In this document: positions 9,218 to 18,716 of the stretch, piece by piece
Position numbering within the stretch: the stretch's first letter is position 1
Layout of the letters: every line of letters starts with the position of its first letter
From: Pseudocalidococcus sp964653145
GTDB lineage: Bacteria > Cyanobacteriota > Cyanobacteriia > Thermosynechococcales > Thermosynechococcaceae
Assembly (NCBI GenBank): GCA_964653145.1
Contig: CAZZCG010000002.1
Location: 189,424-253,423 of the forward strand
Length of the DNA: 64,000 nt
Direction of reading: 5' to 3'
Position numbers and translations under genes: made by a program
The notes under the pieces: generated by a model
What the model was told of the DNA's origin: nothing
The model's input: only the letters and a program-made list of their open reading frames with translations
Database searches by the model: none

Positions 9218-10744
9218 ATGAAGTTGGCGTATTGGATGTATGCAGGCCCAGCCCACATTGGGACATTACGGGTGGCAAGTTCCTTCAAAAATGTTCACGG
9301 CATCATGCATGCGCCCCTGGGGGACGATTACTTCAATGTCATGCGCTCAATGTTGGAACGGGAACGAAACTTTACGCCAGTCACCACCAGCGTTGTTGAT
9401 CGTCATGTTTTATCCCGCGGTTCTCAGGAAAAGGTCGTGGATAACATCACCCGGAAAGATGCTGAAGAACATCCGGATTTAATTGTCCTTACCCCAACCT
9501 GTACCTCGAGTATTCTGCAGGAAGATTTAGAAAATTTTGTTGAGCGGGCATCACAAACCACTGTTTCTGATGTGATTTTGGCCGATGTTAATCATTACCG
9601 GGTCAATGAACTCCAGGCCGCGGATCGAACCCTTGAACAAATCATTCAGTTCTACATTAATAAGGCCCAAAAACAAGGGGATTTAGTTACCACCAAAACA
9701 GCACAGCCCTCAGTGAATATTATTGGGCCGACCACCCTTGGCTTTCACAATCAACACGATGTCCGAGAACTGCGAAAGTTGATGGGGGATTTGGGCATTC
9801 AGGTTAATGCTGTGATTCCAGATGGTGCCTCAGTTAATGACATTAAAACAATGCCCCAGGCCTGGTTTAATTTAGTCCCCTATCGAGAAATTGGCCGGTT
9901 GTCCGCTCGCTACTTAGAACAGGAGTTTAGCCAACCCATTGTTGACATTACCCCCATGGGAGTTGTGGAAACCGCCCGCTGTATTCGGCAAATTCAAGCG
10001 GTACTCAATGTCCAAGGAGCCGAGGTAAACTATGAAGATTTTATTCAAGAGCAAACCCTCTTTATCTCCCAAGCGGCCTGGTTTTCCCGCTCCATTGACT
10101 GTCAGAATTTAACGGGCAAAAAAGCGGTGGTTTTTGGCGATAACACCCACGCCGCAGCAATTACCAAAATCCTGAGTCGGGAAATGGGGATTCATGTGGC
10201 CTGGGCAGGCACCTACTGTAAATACGATGGCGACTGGTTTACAGAACAGGTTAAGGATTTCTGTGATGAGGTGATTATTACCGATGATCATGGAGCGATT
10301 GGAGATGCAATTGCGCGGGTTGAACCAGCAGCAATTTTTGGCACCCAAATGGAACGTCATGTGGGCAAACGTTTGGATACCCCCTGTGGTGTGATTGCTG
10401 CCCCAATTCACATTCAGAATTTCCCCATTGGTTATAAACCCTTTTTGGGCTATGAAGGCAGTAACCAAATTGTTGATTTAATTTACAATTCCTTCACCTT
10501 GGGCATGGAGGATCACCTGCTGGAAATCTTTGGTGGCCATGATACGAAAGAGGTGATTCACAAAGGCATTTCTGCAGAATCGGATTTAAGTTGGACCAAT
10601 GATGGACTGGCGGAACTGAATAAAATTCCGGGGTTCGTGCGTGGAAAAGTTAAGCGCAACACAGAAAAATTTGCCCGAGAACGGAATATTTCCCAAATCA
10701 ATGTTGAAGTCCTCTACGCCGCCAAGGAAGCAGTGGGAGCATAG
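9218..10744 (+). CDS. chlB: Light-independent protochlorophyllide reductase subunit B
   Basis: 508 aa, the standard length. With ChlN it forms the catalytic component of the dark-operative protochlorophyllide reductase, which takes electrons from ChlL and reduces ring D of protochlorophyllide without light. The N-terminus MKLAYWMYAGPAHIGTLRVA is diagnostic, followed by GDDYFNVMRSMLER (region of the Asp that ligates the 4Fe-4S cluster), TPTCTSSILQEDL and the conserved C-terminal domain (SWTNDGLAELNKIPGFVRG). chlL and chlN are not in the window. The upstream 196 bp is AT-rich. I saw no recognisable regulator site there. Confidence 0.97.
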   Translation: MKLAYWMYAGPAHIGTLRVASSFKNVHGIMHAPLGDDYFNVMRSMLERERNFTPVTTSVVDRHVLSRGSQEKVVDNITRKDAEEHPDLIVLTPTCTSSILQEDLENFVERASQTTVSDVILADVNHYRVNELQAADRTLEQIIQFYINKAQKQGDLVTTKTAQPSVNIIGPTTLGFHNQHDVRELRKLMGDLGIQVNAVIPDGASVNDIKTMPQAWFNLVPYREIGRLSARYLEQEFSQPIVDITPMGVVETARCIRQIQAVLNVQGAEVNYEDFIQEQTLFISQAAWFSRSIDCQNLTGKKAVVFGDNTHAAAITKILSREMGIHVAWAGTYCKYDGDWFTEQVKDFCDEVIITDDHGAIGDAIARVEPAAIFGTQMERHVGKRLDTPCGVIAAPIHIQNFPIGYKPFLGYEGSNQIVDLIYNSFTLGMEDHLLEIFGGHDTKEVIHKGISAESDLSWTNDGLAELNKIPGFVRGKVKRNTEKFARERNISQINVEVLYAAKEAVGA

Positions 10745-10792
10745 GTTTTCTGGTCGAGATAGAACAGCCAAAGATTTAGACAATGCCCGTGG

Positions 10793-11356
10793 CTAGGCCA
10801 GTCTCCCACCATCATTCCAATTGCCAAACAGTTGGTTGCGGGCCGTCTTTTGGATAAAGTTCTGAAGCCGCCGGTGAAATTCATGGGGATTTTTTCGTAC
10901 TTCCTCAATGTAGCCAATGCGGACACGGCGATAGAGTTCAGGAAAAGTTAAGAAATGAGTCCAGGCATTCGGCTCCCTTTGTAGGGCCTCAACAATATCC
11001 GGGGGCACAGCAAACTCAGCCGCAAGATTCGGGAGTGTGGCAAACCCAGCCTCTGTCATCATCCCCAGGCGAACTAAGCGACGGGCCCGTTCCTTGTTGA
11101 GTTCTGTCCAGTTACTTCGCTTTTTTCGGGGGGTAAATCGCTGAGCCCGCTCGTGGGGAGAAAATCGTTTTTGAATACCATCAATCCAACCAAAGCAAAT
11201 GGCTTCTTCGACGGCATCAAGGTAGGAAATAGTTAAATGCTGTCCATGGAAATCAGCCAATAATAACCAGATTTCATGGGCTAGGGCATGATTTTTCTCA
11301 AGCCAGTTGCGCCAGTCTTGCCGATCCGTGGGTTTATAGGTTGTTGAAATCTCCAT
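10793..11356 (-). CDS. YdeI/OmpD-associated family protein
   Basis: 187 aa soluble protein. The stretch LDAVEEAICFGWIDGIQKR followed by FTPRKKRSNWTELN and RARRLVRLGMMTEAG is characteristic of the YdeI/OmdA family, sometimes annotated as bacteriocin-protection proteins; the biochemical role is not established. It is convergent with chlB (48 bp between stops) and divergent from the PsiE-like gene. Family membership is clear, function is not. Confidence 0.85.
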   Translation of the reverse strand: MEISTTYKPTDRQDWRNWLEKNHALAHEIWLLLADFHGQHLTISYLDAVEEAICFGWIDGIQKRFSPHERAQRFTPRKKRSNWTELNKERARRLVRLGMMTEAGFATLPNLAAEFAVPPDIVEALQREPNAWTHFLTFPELYRRVRIGYIEEVRKNPHEFHRRLQNFIQKTARNQLFGNWNDGGRLA

Positions 11357-11421
11357 AACCTAGACCAGGCCTGGTAGCATAGGCTTAGATTTTCGCATGA
11401 CAAAACTATTTTTCACCACCC

Positions 11422-11907
11422 ATGGCCTGGTTAGCTGCCCTCGGAAATTACATTGTTCAATTAGCCGTGAGTGATGAGAAGTTCCTCAAAGCACTCAAGA
11501 AAATTGAGGGGTTGGCCTCGCGGGTTCTTGCCTTAGTGATGCTCATTGTGATTCTTACGGCAATTTTGGATGTGGCTCGCTTTGTCCTATTTCAGTTGTT
11601 TACGCCGCCCTATGGTCAATTCACCACTGACTTAGTCCAAGTCTTTGGGTTATTTCTCAATGTCCTGGTTGCCCTGGAAATTCTTGAAAATATCACCGCT
11701 TACCTGAGAACCCATGTTTCAGCACAAATTGTCGAACTGGTGATTGTCACGGCCCTAATTGCCATCGCCCGCAAGATCATTATTTTGGATATTGACCAGG
11801 CCAGCGTGGTGCCGAAGTTAGTGGCCCTAGCCCTAGGCATTTTGGCAGTGACGATTAGCTACTGGATTATTCGACGGCAAAACCACCATCTTCGACAAAA
11901 AGACTAA
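11422..11907 (+). CDS. PsiE-family (phosphate-starvation-inducible) membrane protein
   Basis: 161 aa with four hydrophobic segments (about 32-58, 72-95, 101-118, 128-148), LDVARFVLFQ at the end of the first helix and VALEILENITAYLRTH in the middle, which match the PsiE family. It should sit in the plasma membrane. Function is unknown; phosphate regulation is inherited from the E. coli name and no Pho box was identified here. Confidence 0.75.
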   Translation: MAWLAALGNYIVQLAVSDEKFLKALKKIEGLASRVLALVMLIVILTAILDVARFVLFQLFTPPYGQFTTDLVQVFGLFLNVLVALEILENITAYLRTHVSAQIVELVIVTALIAIARKIIILDIDQASVVPKLVALALGILAVTISYWIIRRQNHHLRQKD

Positions 11908-12082
11908 GCATGGACTGAAGGAGGCATCCGTAATGTTGCGGAAATATCTCTGATGTTGGCGTTGACCTTGGATGGCAGGGGGCAAAATCACTCAGAAAAC
12001 CTACGGATTTTGGAAATTCCTACTCGCCATGGCCCAGGGGAGTGGTATGTATGGAGATAGCAATTGTTAAGAAACGTTAACC

Positions 12083-12778
12083 ATGTCCCTTTCCCCAATG
12101 ACTCGTTACTATATGCGGCGGCTGTTGCAGCAGAATGCAGTGCCCTTGGGCTTGGCCACAGAGCCGATTCCAGTAACCGATGATTCTGAGGACTCGGCCT
12201 TTTGGGATCAGATGATGCGTCTTGAGACCCTAGCCACAACCAAAGTCGTGGAGTTAGACCTGCTGGTTCGGTTGCATCAGTCCCTGAGTCGCCACGGGAT
12301 TAGCTATCGCGCCTATCTGAATAACTTGGAGAAAAAGCTCTTTTCCCTAATGGGGTTAGCCCTCAACGACCTTTCCTCCGTAGAAGAGCCCACCATGCCT
12401 TTGCCTGGCCCTGATCAGTTGTCAATGTTGGTGCAGCCCGTTCCGACCCTTGCCCAGGCCCTGGACTTGCTCAATCAGGTCAGTTTAGTGTCGAAACAAT
12501 ACTTGGGGGGGTTAATTACCCGGAACTATTGGCAGTCAACCCGCCCCCACAGCAGTTGGTTTGTGGACTACGACATCAATGCTGTGGCAGAGATTACCTT
12601 TCGACAGCGGGCCTCGGAGGATTTGTTTTTAACCCCTGAGCAGGTTGGGCAATTACAAATTTGGTTAGATGCCTTTGTCAGTCAATGTCAGCGGGTACTG
12701 CCCCAATTTTCCCAAATGCTCAAAAGGGCGGGTGTTCAGGCAAAGGTGCAGACCCCAGGCCAGGCGATTCAGCCCTAA
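12083..12778 (+). CDS. Conserved hypothetical protein, function unknown
   Basis: 231 aa, soluble, rich in Leu/Gln and predicted mostly helical, with no signal peptide, Cys motif or known catalytic motif that I recognise. The central FVDYDINAVAEITFRQ stretch looks folded. Its TAA (12776-12778) interlocks with the TAG of the DUF3685 gene on the other strand; the two genes share four bases (CTAA). No strong Shine-Dalgarno precedes the ATG. Confidence 0.65.
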   Translation: MSLSPMTRYYMRRLLQQNAVPLGLATEPIPVTDDSEDSAFWDQMMRLETLATTKVVELDLLVRLHQSLSRHGISYRAYLNNLEKKLFSLMGLALNDLSSVEEPTMPLPGPDQLSMLVQPVPTLAQALDLLNQVSLVSKQYLGGLITRNYWQSTRPHSSWFVDYDINAVAEITFRQRASEDLFLTPEQVGQLQIWLDAFVSQCQRVLPQFSQMLKRAGVQAKVQTPGQAIQP

Positions 12779-14490
12779 TCCGGACTGTCCGAGTTTGGTT
12801 TGTTGCGGTGGGTGGCATAGGCAAAGGTTTGTCCCAGACCCTGCAAAATTCCCTTACCGATCAGGCCCAAGCCCCGACCAATCACCTGCGTCAATAGGTA
12901 AACCACTCCCTGACCAATGAAGGCTACCGAGGCCCGGAGAGTTGGGGAAACAGCATCATGCACTTCCAGAGCCAGGGTGACACCGTAGCGCAGGCCCTGC
13001 AGGGATTCAAGTTCTTGAGTGCGGGGCAAATAGATTTTAGTTTTGGCAATTCCCTGGGGGCTTAAGGTTAGGAGACTGGCCTGGCTTTCAAAGATTTCCT
13101 GGGGCTCCTTGACGAGGGTTTGCCAGCGATATTTCCAGGAAAGGGCATTCCGAAACCGTTCCATATCGCGAAAGGAAAGAACTCGCCGATCGTAAAACTG
13201 AGCCTTGATCACATCATTGTGGGCAAAGTTATTTAACAGGGGTTGGACGACAGCATTGGCGGTTTGCAAAATCAGGTTGTCCAGAAGCAATTTCAGGTGG
13301 TTTAGGGCCTTTGGACTGCCCCAGGCCACGGGACTATTGTCAATCATCAGGGGCTCTTGCCAAAGTAAATGCAGCATCAGGGCATCCACTTGGGGAATTT
13401 TAGCCAGGAATTCGGTTTCGATTTGGCTCTGGGCCTGGAGGAGCTTGCTGGTGATGTCCGTTTGGTTGGGGAGGGTGGTGTAGGGGCCAAAGAAGGCTCG
13501 GAGACTGTTTTGCCAGAGGTCTAACAAAATTTGGGGGATTTTTTCCCGCAGTTGGTTGGGGTCTAATTGGGCACTTTGGAGGGCGGTGAGGATGTCCTCC
13601 CACTGATTCAGGATGATGATCAGCAACTCCTGTTTTTTCTCGGATTTAAGAATATCTAGTTCCAGGGGGTCGCCGGTTTGATTCCCCAGGCCAGCTTGGC
13701 AGCGTTCCACCACTTGATCCAGCAATTCGGCCGGGAGGGGCGGGGCGGGGGGCGGGGCGGGGGTGGGGGGCGGTTCGGCGATGACGCGACGGGGTTTGGG
13801 GAGCCACTGTTGTACGAGCCAGCGGGCCACCAGCATTTCCCGTTGCCGCCCTTGACAGACCCAGCGCTGAATGGGGGCCAGTTGCGGTTGTCCCAGGTGG
13901 GTTTGGAGAGCCTGGAGCATGGTGTCAAGTTCCGTCAACCCGTCCTGAATTAGCTGATATTGCCAACGGGTGAGCAAATTGGGGTACTGGGAGGCAAGAC
14001 TGGGACGCGGGGCCTGGAGGGTGTAGATCTTTTGTCCAAAGCGGATGGTGTTGACCGCGGCGATAATGTCACTGATCTCACTGCCACGGGCGATAAATCC
14101 CTCAACCCCCACGGCCTGGGCCTGGTCAATTAAGGTCACTGCAGCCGGACTCGCTAAAAGTAAAAGCGCAACATGGGGGTATTGCTGCTTGAGTCGTTGC
14201 CAAAGCCAGGGGGTTTGGGGACTGTTCAGGGTAAGTTGGGCTTCTACAATGACGAGTTTGACTTTTGCTGGGCTACCCATGGCCTGGGTTCGATCCTGGG
14301 GGAGAAGACCCGCCAATTGCGCCAAAGCCAGTTGACTATCTCCCGCATCGGCCACCACCACCAGGCCGGGAACTTTGCCCAAACCAGACCGTAATCCCAA
14401 CCGAAAAATCGGATCCGGATCCACTAAAACAATCGGATAGGCTAAATCCGCTCCAGCAGAGATAGCAGGGTTAGAAGTAGCTACAGACAT
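12775..14490 (-). CDS. DUF3685 (Ycf55-like) protein with degenerate receiver domain
   Basis: 571 aa. Residues of about 18-150 resemble a response-regulator receiver: LVDPDPIFRLGLR supplies the acidic pocket and GVEGFIARGS the later strand, but the usual phospho-Asp position reads IVEAQ, so Glu (E83) appears to replace Asp and phosphorylation is unlikely. A Pro/Ala linker (about 240-257) joins it to a helical C-terminal region matching DUF3685, the cyanobacterial counterpart of plastid Ycf55. Function unknown. The linker DNA is an extreme G-tract on the plus strand (13733-13770). Confidence 0.75.
   Translation of the reverse strand: MSVATSNPAISAGADLAYPIVLVDPDPIFRLGLRSGLGKVPGLVVVADAGDSQLALAQLAGLLPQDRTQAMGSPAKVKLVIVEAQLTLNSPQTPWLWQRLKQQYPHVALLLLASPAAVTLIDQAQAVGVEGFIARGSEISDIIAAVNTIRFGQKIYTLQAPRPSLASQYPNLLTRWQYQLIQDGLTELDTMLQALQTHLGQPQLAPIQRWVCQGRQREMLVARWLVQQWLPKPRRVIAEPPPTPAPPPAPPLPAELLDQVVERCQAGLGNQTGDPLELDILKSEKKQELLIIILNQWEDILTALQSAQLDPNQLREKIPQILLDLWQNSLRAFFGPYTTLPNQTDITSKLLQAQSQIETEFLAKIPQVDALMLHLLWQEPLMIDNSPVAWGSPKALNHLKLLLDNLILQTANAVVQPLLNNFAHNDVIKAQFYDRRVLSFRDMERFRNALSWKYRWQTLVKEPQEIFESQASLLTLSPQGIAKTKIYLPRTQELESLQGLRYGVTLALEVHDAVSPTLRASVAFIGQGVVYLLTQVIGRGLGLIGKGILQGLGQTFAYATHRNKPNSDSPD
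13733..13770 (+). repeat. G-rich tract (potential G-quadruplex) inside the DUF3685 gene
   Basis: A purine tract on the plus strand with seven runs of three or more G separated by single A, C or T. On the minus strand it encodes the Pro/Ala-rich linker. The run spacing meets the usual G-quadruplex pattern and lies on the non-template strand of neither neighbour. Confidence 0.6.
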
Positions 14491-14699
14491 GTCGGAACCA
14501 GTTGGGGTTTGTCTCAGACGTAATCAAAGATATTATGCGACTCCAAGCCATCTATGCCATCCCAAATCTATCTAGGAAAAATTGGCCTGTGACGTTTATC
14601 CACCTGAGGAACTGGAATAAAAGCAATCGGGCACCCCTGAATTCCTGTGCTAAGTTTTGAGGACAAATTAGAAAAGTTTAGTGTCAGTGGGAGTCCGCC

Positions 14700-17153
14700 A
14701 TGACGGCAATGAATGACGTGTTTCCCCAAGGGAATCCCCGGGATTTGCTTGCCGTATTAAATCAGTTTTTTGCCCCCCAGGCCACGACCGCCCGCCTTGC
14801 CTACCACCCAGACCACTGGCGGATTCTTCTTGAAGCCCAGGAAACCCCGGATCGCAACACCTGTTTGCGGGTTTTACGGAAATTTTTTCAACAGGTAACC
14901 CTCCCCCCAGGGATTGAGGTCTATGGTCGCCAAAGAGGCCACGAAGCCCCGGCCTGGGGAGTGCGAATTAAGCCCCGGGCCATCGATATCCCCCAAGTGG
15001 CGGTGACGGTTCCGACCCATGATGGCACCATAACCAGTTCATTAGGGATAGCGGCTGATGGTTTAATTCCCCAATCTCCTCCCTCTAGTTCTTGGTCTGC
15101 ACCCTGTGCTTTAATCTCAAGTCTAGGGCTTCTCTTGACCGTGGGAATGGGGTTGTGGTGGCTATCCCCAGGCACCTGGATTGAGCAGTCTGCCTCGCCA
15201 GAACCCTCAGAAATTCGCCAAACGATAACGGCTAGGGCCAAAGACCTTGGGCTCCTGACTCCGGCCCCCGTACAACCCCGTATTTTGCCCCCCCCGCCCA
15301 TGTTTCGGGGAAAAACCATCCACCGGGTCACCCTCCCGAGTACGGACAAGATCGTGGCTCTCACCTTTGATGATGGCCCTGATCCGAAATTTACACCCCA
15401 GATTTTAGATATTCTCAAGCGGGAGCAAATCAAGGCTACCTTTTTTGTCATTGGCCGCAGCGTTGAAGCCTATCCAGAACTCACACAACGAATTGCTTCT
15501 GAGGGCCATATTGTAGTGAATCATTCCTGGTCCCATCGCTATCACCAGTTTTCCCCTGCTGAAGCCGCCGCTGAGATTGAGGGGACATCTGCAGTGATTG
15601 AACAAGTCACCGGTCAACCCAACTATTGGTTCCGGCCGCCGGGGGGACGTTTGGACAATGGCCTGGTGCAATATGCCCACCAACAGGGACAAGCGGTATT
15701 GATGTGGTCAGTGGATCCGCGGGATTGGGAGCCGGGGCGCTCTGCTGGATCAATTACACGAACTGTCCTTAAAGATACCCGGCCTGGAGGAATTGTCCTG
15801 CTCCATGACGGGGGTGGGCCGCGCCAGGCCACAGTACACGCTTTACCCGGAATTATCCAGCAACTTCGGCAACAGGGATATCGATTCGCCACGATTCCCG
15901 ATCTTCTGCAACATCAAGCCGATCACCACAACCCCACCCCACACCCCAATGACTGGCTGGGGTTAACCTCGATTGAGCAGCTCCAACGACTCCAAGCCCA
16001 CCTAGAAACCACTAAAGCTGAATTACACCAGGCCCTGTTTTACTCCTCTCCCCTAGATATTGAACAACGCCAGGCCCTCGCCAACCGCTACCAAACTCTC
16101 CACCAAGCTCACAGCTGGATCACCCAGCGCCTGATTTTTGAACTGAAAGCCCAGGGGGCCTGGGAATCTGCCTTAATCCATGGTCAACAGGCTGCTGCTG
16201 CCGGACAAGCCCAAGACTACGCCCAGGCCAAGACCCTCTGGCAAAAAGCCCTCTGGCAACTAGAATCTATTCCTGAGCGCGCCTTTGTTGCCCCTGCTGT
16301 CCCTGGGAAACACGCCGAGTACCACCGCAACTTTGCCCTGATCCAAGAACGATGGGAAAAGCAACAGTCGGCATTCCTAGAACCCATTGCCCAAGCCGCT
16401 GGTCTAAGTGAAACCGCCGCCATTAGTCTGCGCGATGCTGCTGGTAATTTCTATACACGTCGCGGGGATATGGTGCCGGGAAGTGCCGCCAGTTTAATTA
16501 AGTTACCTTTGGCAGTTGTCTCCCTCCATTGGGCACAGCAGCAGCCTTTATCCCTCGCTCAACCTTTAACAATATCCGCCGCCAACTACACCGAGGATGC
16601 ATCTCAGATTCGTAGTGGTCAAACTTATCCCCTCAAAACTGTGGTTGCTGAGATGATCCGCCGCAGTAGCAATATGGCTCCAAATCAGCTTATGGATCGG
16701 TTGGGCTGGGATTACATCAACGCCGTCATCCAGGGGTATGGATACTCCTCCATTAAGATTTATTCAAAGCTAGTGGGACAAAATCGACAACCCGCTAATT
16801 TGGGACGGCAGGCAAACGGGGCCAGCATGCGGGATTTAAGCCAGCTAATGGGGCAAATCTATCAAAACCAACTTCCCCAGGCCCCATTCCTGCGGGAGAT
16901 TCTTGCCCAGCAACAGGATCGAGAGTTGGGGTACGCAGCCCTGAAAAATTCCGGTGCTGAGTGGCTGGGGGAAAAAACTGGGCAAAACTCCTTGGTCTTG
17001 GGAACGGTTCTGGCTTTTAAGGTGCGGGGGCAAACCTATACCTTGGCGATGATGGATAGCAGCCGGACTTCCGTAGCTCAATTTAACCAGGCAATTCGCA
17101 AGATAGCCGACTATGTGGTGCAGCATCCAGAGCAGTTTTCCCGGCAATCCTAG
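14700..17153 (+). CDS. Fusion of polysaccharide deacetylase (NodB) and beta-lactamase/transpeptidase-fold domain
   Basis: 817 aa. The N-terminal roughly 100 residues form a small unassigned domain, followed by one membrane helix at about 136-155. The NodB domain (about 205-402) has all motifs: TFDDGPD (222-228), NHSWSH (274-279), RPPGG (312-316), WSVDPRDW and LLHDGG, so it should de-N-acetylate peptidoglycan or another GlcNAc polymer. After a helical linker, a class A beta-lactamase-like domain (about 570-810) has SLIK (Ser598-Lys601), SSN (656-658) and KTG (759-761). Both domains should be periplasmic. Its TAG interlocks with that of aroA. This could be a wall-remodelling enzyme; beta-lactam resistance is possible but not indicated. 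Confidence 0.85.
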   Translation: MTAMNDVFPQGNPRDLLAVLNQFFAPQATTARLAYHPDHWRILLEAQETPDRNTCLRVLRKFFQQVTLPPGIEVYGRQRGHEAPAWGVRIKPRAIDIPQVAVTVPTHDGTITSSLGIAADGLIPQSPPSSSWSAPCALISSLGLLLTVGMGLWWLSPGTWIEQSASPEPSEIRQTITARAKDLGLLTPAPVQPRILPPPPMFRGKTIHRVTLPSTDKIVALTFDDGPDPKFTPQILDILKREQIKATFFVIGRSVEAYPELTQRIASEGHIVVNHSWSHRYHQFSPAEAAAEIEGTSAVIEQVTGQPNYWFRPPGGRLDNGLVQYAHQQGQAVLMWSVDPRDWEPGRSAGSITRTVLKDTRPGGIVLLHDGGGPRQATVHALPGIIQQLRQQGYRFATIPDLLQHQADHHNPTPHPNDWLGLTSIEQLQRLQAHLETTKAELHQALFYSSPLDIEQRQALANRYQTLHQAHSWITQRLIFELKAQGAWESALIHGQQAAAAGQAQDYAQAKTLWQKALWQLESIPERAFVAPAVPGKHAEYHRNFALIQERWEKQQSAFLEPIAQAAGLSETAAISLRDAAGNFYTRRGDMVPGSAASLIKLPLAVVSLHWAQQQPLSLAQPLTISAANYTEDASQIRSGQTYPLKTVVAEMIRRSSNMAPNQLMDRLGWDYINAVIQGYGYSSIKIYSKLVGQNRQPANLGRQANGASMRDLSQLMGQIYQNQLPQAPFLREILAQQQDRELGYAALKNSGAEWLGEKTGQNSLVLGTVLAFKVRGQTYTLAMMDSSRTSVAQFNQAIRKIADYVVQHPEQFSRQS

Positions 17154-18475
17154 GCTTGTAATACTGTCCCTAAATTCTCCAAAAAATTGGGATAGGAGAC
17201 CGTGGCTGCGCCCCCCTGGCGGATGATTGTTTCACCCTGGGCCCTCAAGGCAGCGATGGCTAAACTCATGGCCATGCGATGATCGCCCCAACTGTCCACA
17301 ACTGCCCCAGTCAAAGGGTTGCCACCGGTAATTTCCAGGCCATCGGCAAACTCGGTCACCTTCACCCCAAGGGCCCCGAATTGGGAAGCAATGGCCGTGA
17401 GGCGATCACTTTCCTTAACTCGAAGTTCGGCGGCATCGCGGATGATGGTGGTGCCCTGGGCAAAGGCGGCGGCGACGGCTAAGATCGGGATTTCGTCGAT
17501 TAGGCGCGGCAAGATACTCCCTTCAATCACTGTGGCCTGGAGGGGTTGACTAGATACTCGTAAATCCGCCACGGGTTCACCGGTAACAACCCGGAAATTT
17601 TCCTGCTGAATGTTTGCCCCCATGGCCTGGAGAACCTCTAAAACCCCAGTACGCGTAGGGTTGACCCCGACATTGGGCAGGAACAATTCTGAACCAGGGA
17701 TGATACTGGCTGCCACGAGCCAAAACGCAGCTGAACTGATGTCCCCTGGCACAATCACGGGTTGCCCAACTAGTTGCCCAGGCCCAACTATGGTGACTTG
17801 ACACCGCTCCGGATCAACGGTCAAATCGGCGCCAAAGGCCTTGAGCATCCGTTCACTGTGATCTCGGGACAGGTGGGGTTCGGTGATGGTGGTTTTCCCC
17901 TCAGTGTGCAGGCCCGCCAGGAGTAGGCAGGATTTTACTTGGGCTGAAGCAATCGGGGAAGAATAATGAAAGGGTTGCAGTGCCTGGCCTTGAATACTGA
18001 GGGGAGCAAAATTACCCCGTTGGCGTCCAGCAATGGCGGCCCCCATGGCCCGTAACGGCTGCACCACCCGCTTCATCGGCCGGGATCTGAGGGAGTGATC
18101 CCCTGTGACTGCAAAAAACCGTCCGGCCTGGCTGGCTAAAATTCCCAGCATTAATCGCATTGTTGTCCCAGAATTTCCGGCATCTAGGACGTCACTGGGT
18201 TCCTGGAGGCTGGGCGCGCCTTGAATAATAACTCGATCACTACTGAGTTCCGAAATCCTCGCTCCCAGAGCTTGGAAACAGGCGGCCGTACTTCGGGGAT
18301 CATCACCCAACAACAGACCATGAATTTCTGTTTCACCAGTGGACAAGGCCCCTAACATCAAAGCTCGATGGGAAATGGACTTATCCCCAGGAATTTTGAT
18401 TGTTCCCCGTAATGCAAAGTCTCCCGGTCGCACCTGCCACGTATCAGGGGGTTGAAGGCTAACTACAGGGGTCAT
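17150..18475 (-). CDS. aroA: 3-phosphoshikimate 1-carboxyvinyltransferase (EPSP synthase)
   Basis: Sixth step of the shikimate pathway: shikimate-3-phosphate + PEP to EPSP, cytosolic, target of glyphosate. GDKSISHRALMLGAL near the N-terminus and LDAGNSGTTMRLMLGILA are the family signatures; RELRVKESDR-type sequence (AELRVKESDRLTAIA) and DSWGDHRMAMSLAIA follow in the C-terminal domain. I chose ATG 18475; a TTG seven codons upstream (18496) is the alternative. The product feeds the chorismate-using enzymes at 35549, 42515 and 60923. The stop overlaps that of the fusion gene (CTAG, 17150-17153). Confidence 0.96.
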   Translation of the reverse strand: MTPVVSLQPPDTWQVRPGDFALRGTIKIPGDKSISHRALMLGALSTGETEIHGLLLGDDPRSTAACFQALGARISELSSDRVIIQGAPSLQEPSDVLDAGNSGTTMRLMLGILASQAGRFFAVTGDHSLRSRPMKRVVQPLRAMGAAIAGRQRGNFAPLSIQGQALQPFHYSSPIASAQVKSCLLLAGLHTEGKTTITEPHLSRDHSERMLKAFGADLTVDPERCQVTIVGPGQLVGQPVIVPGDISSAAFWLVAASIIPGSELFLPNVGVNPTRTGVLEVLQAMGANIQQENFRVVTGEPVADLRVSSQPLQATVIEGSILPRLIDEIPILAVAAAFAQGTTIIRDAAELRVKESDRLTAIASQFGALGVKVTEFADGLEITGGNPLTGAVVDSWGDHRMAMSLAIAALRAQGETIIRQGGAATVSYPNFLENLGTVLQA

Positions 18476-18716
18476 AGGCGGACTGGTGGTGAACAAGAAA
18501 AACTAAGAATTTTTAATATTTTACTGTGAGATGGTTTAGTTCACTCGGGCCCATCACCATTTCTGGTAAGGGTTAAGGCAGGCAAAATTACCGCTCGTAA
18601 TAGTTTCAAGCATTTTGTACTCCATGTCTTTAGAGCAACAAGGCTATTGCCCAATACGGGATCTCGGTTTTGGTAAGATCGGGCTGTTTCGCTGGATGGG
18701 GATGGTGTGAGATGGC

